Source: Cellvibrio sp. pealriver
GTDB taxonomy: Bacteria; Pseudomonadota; Gammaproteobacteria; Pseudomonadales; Cellvibrionaceae
NCBI RefSeq assembly: GCF_001183545.1
Contig: NZ_KQ236688.1
Span: forward strand, 3,856,395-3,920,394
Direction: 5' to 3'
Length of the DNA: 64,000 nt
Part shown: positions 61,950 through 64,000 of the stretch, in pieces
Layout of the letters: each line of letters begins with the position of its first letter
Position numbering within the stretch: the stretch's first letter is position 1
The notes under the pieces: generated by a model
What the model was told of the DNA's origin: nothing
The model's input: the letters and a program-made list of their open reading frames with translations, nothing else
Databases searched by the model: none
Position numbers and translations under genes: made by a program

Positions 61950-64000
61950 ATGAAAAAGTATTTGTTGTTCATCGTTACTGCATTGTTTCCGCTAATGGCC
62001 ACCGCCAATAGCGGGAAGCTTGCGTTGATGCCCTATCCACAATCTGTAGTGGAGCAACAAGGGCAATTGGTAATGAATGAACAATTGCTGTTTGCGGTAG
62101 ATGGAAAAGTAACGAAGGATCTTCATGTTACCTTGGATCTATTTGCTGACAGGGTAAAAGCACAAACCGGAAAAACAATTCACTGGAAAAAAACCAGTGA
62201 GAAAAAATCGCGTGTGCTGATTCGTATAAAAAATGCAGCGCCACTTTCAAATAGTGTGGCGCAGTGGGATGAGTCCTATCAGTTAACAGTTAATGCAGGT
62301 CGAATCGAATTATCGGCTGCGCAATTGGTCGGAGCACAGCGCGGTTTGGAAACGCTGTTGCAATTAATTGGTACCAACAGCCAGCTGACGATTCCGTTGG
62401 TGACGATTAACGATTTTCCTCGCTTTAAGTGGCGCGGTCTGTTGTTGGACACATCGCGGCACTTTTTTTCGGTGGATACAATCAAGCGTCAGATTGATGC
62501 AATGGCAGTAGCCAAATACAACATTTTTCATTGGCATTTAACCGATGACCAAGGCTGGCGTTTTGAATCCAAGCGCTATCCAAAATTACATACATTAGCC
62601 TCCGATGGCGAATACTACACCCGCGCACAAATGCGTGATGTTGTAGCCTACGCGCGTGCGCGCGGCATTCAGGTTCTGCCTGAAATAGACATGCCTGGTC
62701 ACGCGAGTGCGATTGCAGTTGCTTATCCGGAGCTGATGTCTGCGCCCGGGCCTTATGCAATGGAGTATCGCTGGGGTGTGCACAAGCCCACATTAAATCC
62801 TGCGAACGAAAATGTATATAAATTCGCAGATGCGATTTTTAAAGAAGTCGCTGATATTTTTCCGTTTGAATATATCCATATCGGCGGTGACGAGGTTGAT
62901 CCCGAGCATTGGAATACCAATCCGGCGATACAAGCGTTTATGAAAGCAGAGGGCTTAAAAAATCATCGTGCACTGCAAGCCTATTTCAACCAGCGTTTGC
63001 AATCACTACTGGAAAAACACCAGCGCAAAATGATTGGCTGGGATGAAATACAGCACCCGGACTTGCCCAACAATATTGTTATCCATTCCTGGCGTGGTCC
63101 GGATGGTGTGAGCGATGCAGTAAGCCACGGTTTTCAATCCGTATTGTCAACCGGATATTATTTGGATCAGCCGCAATCGGCTGCTTACCACTATCGCAAT
63201 GATCCCATTCCCCCTGCGCCTGTAGTGATCGAAAATATATCCGCTAACGAAACACTTACGGCTTGGCGTTTTGAGATGCCGCGCAAACGTGGCAAGCCTG
63301 TTACAGGAACTTTCACGCTGACCAATCGTAATGGTTTTATTGATTTTACTGGCAAGTCGCGTCGTGAAGTGCAGTTAAAAAATATCTCGGATGTTGGCGC
63401 ACGTTTTTCAGTAGATACCTGGATGGGGCCGGTGGAATTTTACGTAAGTTTTGCTGGTGATAAATTACAGGGGCGTGCGTTGGTGGGTAATGCACCTTAC
63501 CGCGTAAGTGGTGAAAAAGTAGCGACAAATGTTGCACAAAAACAGTTACCCGTAACCGAGCCTGTGGTGCATTTAAGTGCACAACAAGAATCGTTAATTC
63601 TAGGTGGTGAAGCTGCGCTTTGGGCTGAAATAGTGAATGAGCAAAGCATTGACGTACGTTTGTGGCCGCGTGCATTTGTTGTCGCAGAAAGGCTCTGGTC
63701 GGCGCGGGAATTGCAAGATGAAAATAGTATGTATGCGCGGGTAAATTCAATTGCAACGCTTGCTGAAAAATCAGTGGGATTGCAGCATCGGCTACAGCAA
63801 GACCTGGCGTTGCAAAAATTGGCAGGTGACGGTGATATTAAACCCGTAAAAATATTTGCTGAGTTATTGGAGCCCGCACATTACTACCATCGTCAGCACG
63901 AAAAATCCGCTTACGAGACCTATTCCAAACAGGACCCGCTCAATCGCTTGGTTGATGCATTGCCAGCTGAAAATGAGAATTTACGGCAATTCAACCTGAG
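61950..64000 (+). CDS. GH20 beta-N-acetylhexosaminidase, truncated by right edge
   Basis: Read by hand from the ATG at 61950; 683 codons are visible without a stop. The signal peptide (about 1-20) ends ATANSG. The GH20b N-terminal domain (about 25-150) is followed by the catalytic barrel: FKWRGLLLDTSRHFFSVDTI, FHWHLTDDQGWRFES, EIDMPGHASAIA and the catalytic pair D314-E315 in HIGGDEVD. It releases terminal N-acetylhexosamine from chito-oligosaccharides or glycans. The C-terminal part after about residue 570 continues beyond the window. Confidence 0.93.
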   Translation, partial: MKKYLLFIVTALFPLMATANSGKLALMPYPQSVVEQQGQLVMNEQLLFAVDGKVTKDLHVTLDLFADRVKAQTGKTIHWKKTSEKKSRVLIRIKNAAPLSNSVAQWDESYQLTVNAGRIELSAAQLVGAQRGLETLLQLIGTNSQLTIPLVTINDFPRFKWRGLLLDTSRHFFSVDTIKRQIDAMAVAKYNIFHWHLTDDQGWRFESKRYPKLHTLASDGEYYTRAQMRDVVAYARARGIQVLPEIDMPGHASAIAVAYPELMSAPGPYAMEYRWGVHKPTLNPANENVYKFADAIFKEVADIFPFEYIHIGGDEVDPEHWNTNPAIQAFMKAEGLKNHRALQAYFNQRLQSLLEKHQRKMIGWDEIQHPDLPNNIVIHSWRGPDGVSDAVSHGFQSVLSTGYYLDQPQSAAYHYRNDPIPPAPVVIENISANETLTAWRFEMPRKRGKPVTGTFTLTNRNGFIDFTGKSRREVQLKNISDVGARFSVDTWMGPVEFYVSFAGDKLQGRALVGNAPYRVSGEKVATNVAQKQLPVTEPVVHLSAQQESLILGGEAALWAEIVNEQSIDVRLWPRAFVVAERLWSARELQDENSMYARVNSIATLAEKSVGLQHRLQQDLALQKLAGDGDIKPVKIFAELLEPAHYYHRQHEKSAYETYSKQDPLNRLVDALPAENENLRQFNL

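Overview
The window reads as a chromosomal segment of a Gram-negative gammaproteobacterium, most likely Cellvibrio or a close relative in the Cellvibrionaceae. This is inferred from the lptM-lysA-dapF-DUF484-xerC order, a lipopolysaccharide (LPS) core locus, glnE, hldE and yqhD, and from polysaccharide-degrading enzymes: a multidomain GH19 chitinase, a GH20 hexosaminidase and a CE1/LpqC-like esterase. Base composition is near 50% GC, apart from an AT-richer pocket at about 5.9-6.9 kb. I saw no rRNA, tRNA, CRISPR array, insertion sequence or prophage.

Layout. 0-1.6 kb: a truncated FHA-domain gene diverges from a degenerate sigma-54-activator-like AAA protein. 1.8-5.8 kb: lptM-lysA-dapF-DUF484-xerC. 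5.9-6.9 kb: a decayed AT-rich two-gene pocket. 6.9-9.7 kb: glycine-zipper protein, DsbA/FrnE-like oxidoreductase, QorB-like reductase and divergent HxlR regulator. 9.8-13.7 kb: glnE, ilvE. 13.8-21.4 kb: LPS core and export (waaF, a WaaG-WaaP fusion, waaL, msbA, hldE). 21.4-28.2 kb: chemoreceptor, yqhD, Rieske protein, HtrA-type protease, htpX, a probable Fur-controlled small RNA, a cyclic-nucleotide-binding protein and a TfoX C-domain protein. 28.4-42 kb: housekeeping and metabolic genes (M15 peptidase, MFS carrier, HAD hydrolase, cysE, AsmA, mutY, yggX, esterase, guaD, PhoD-like). 42-47 kb, minus strand: nasA, a PP2C/kinase fusion and a membrane-anchored receiver protein, with a good sigma-54 promoter in front of nasA. 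47.6-53.8 kb: an SMP-30 protein, then an ECF sigma/anti-sigma pair beside a subtilase, an outer-membrane barrel and a low-complexity exported protein. 54-64 kb: GH19 chitinase, then a D-amino-acid/N-acyl-D-amino-acid operon with an RpiR regulator that leads into a GH20 hexosaminidase cut by the window edge.

Two regulatory systems stand out. First, the ECF sigma operon, the divergent subtilase gene and the low-complexity-protein/barrel genes each carry a GGAAT-N16/17-CGTT element, so they look like one local envelope or secretion regulon of unknown purpose. Second, between htpX and the cyclic-nucleotide-binding gene lies a complete small-RNA unit: sigma-70 promoter, two Fur-like boxes, a 5' stem-loop and an intrinsic terminator, with no credible reading frame. 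It looks like a RyhB/PrrF-type iron-responsive RNA.
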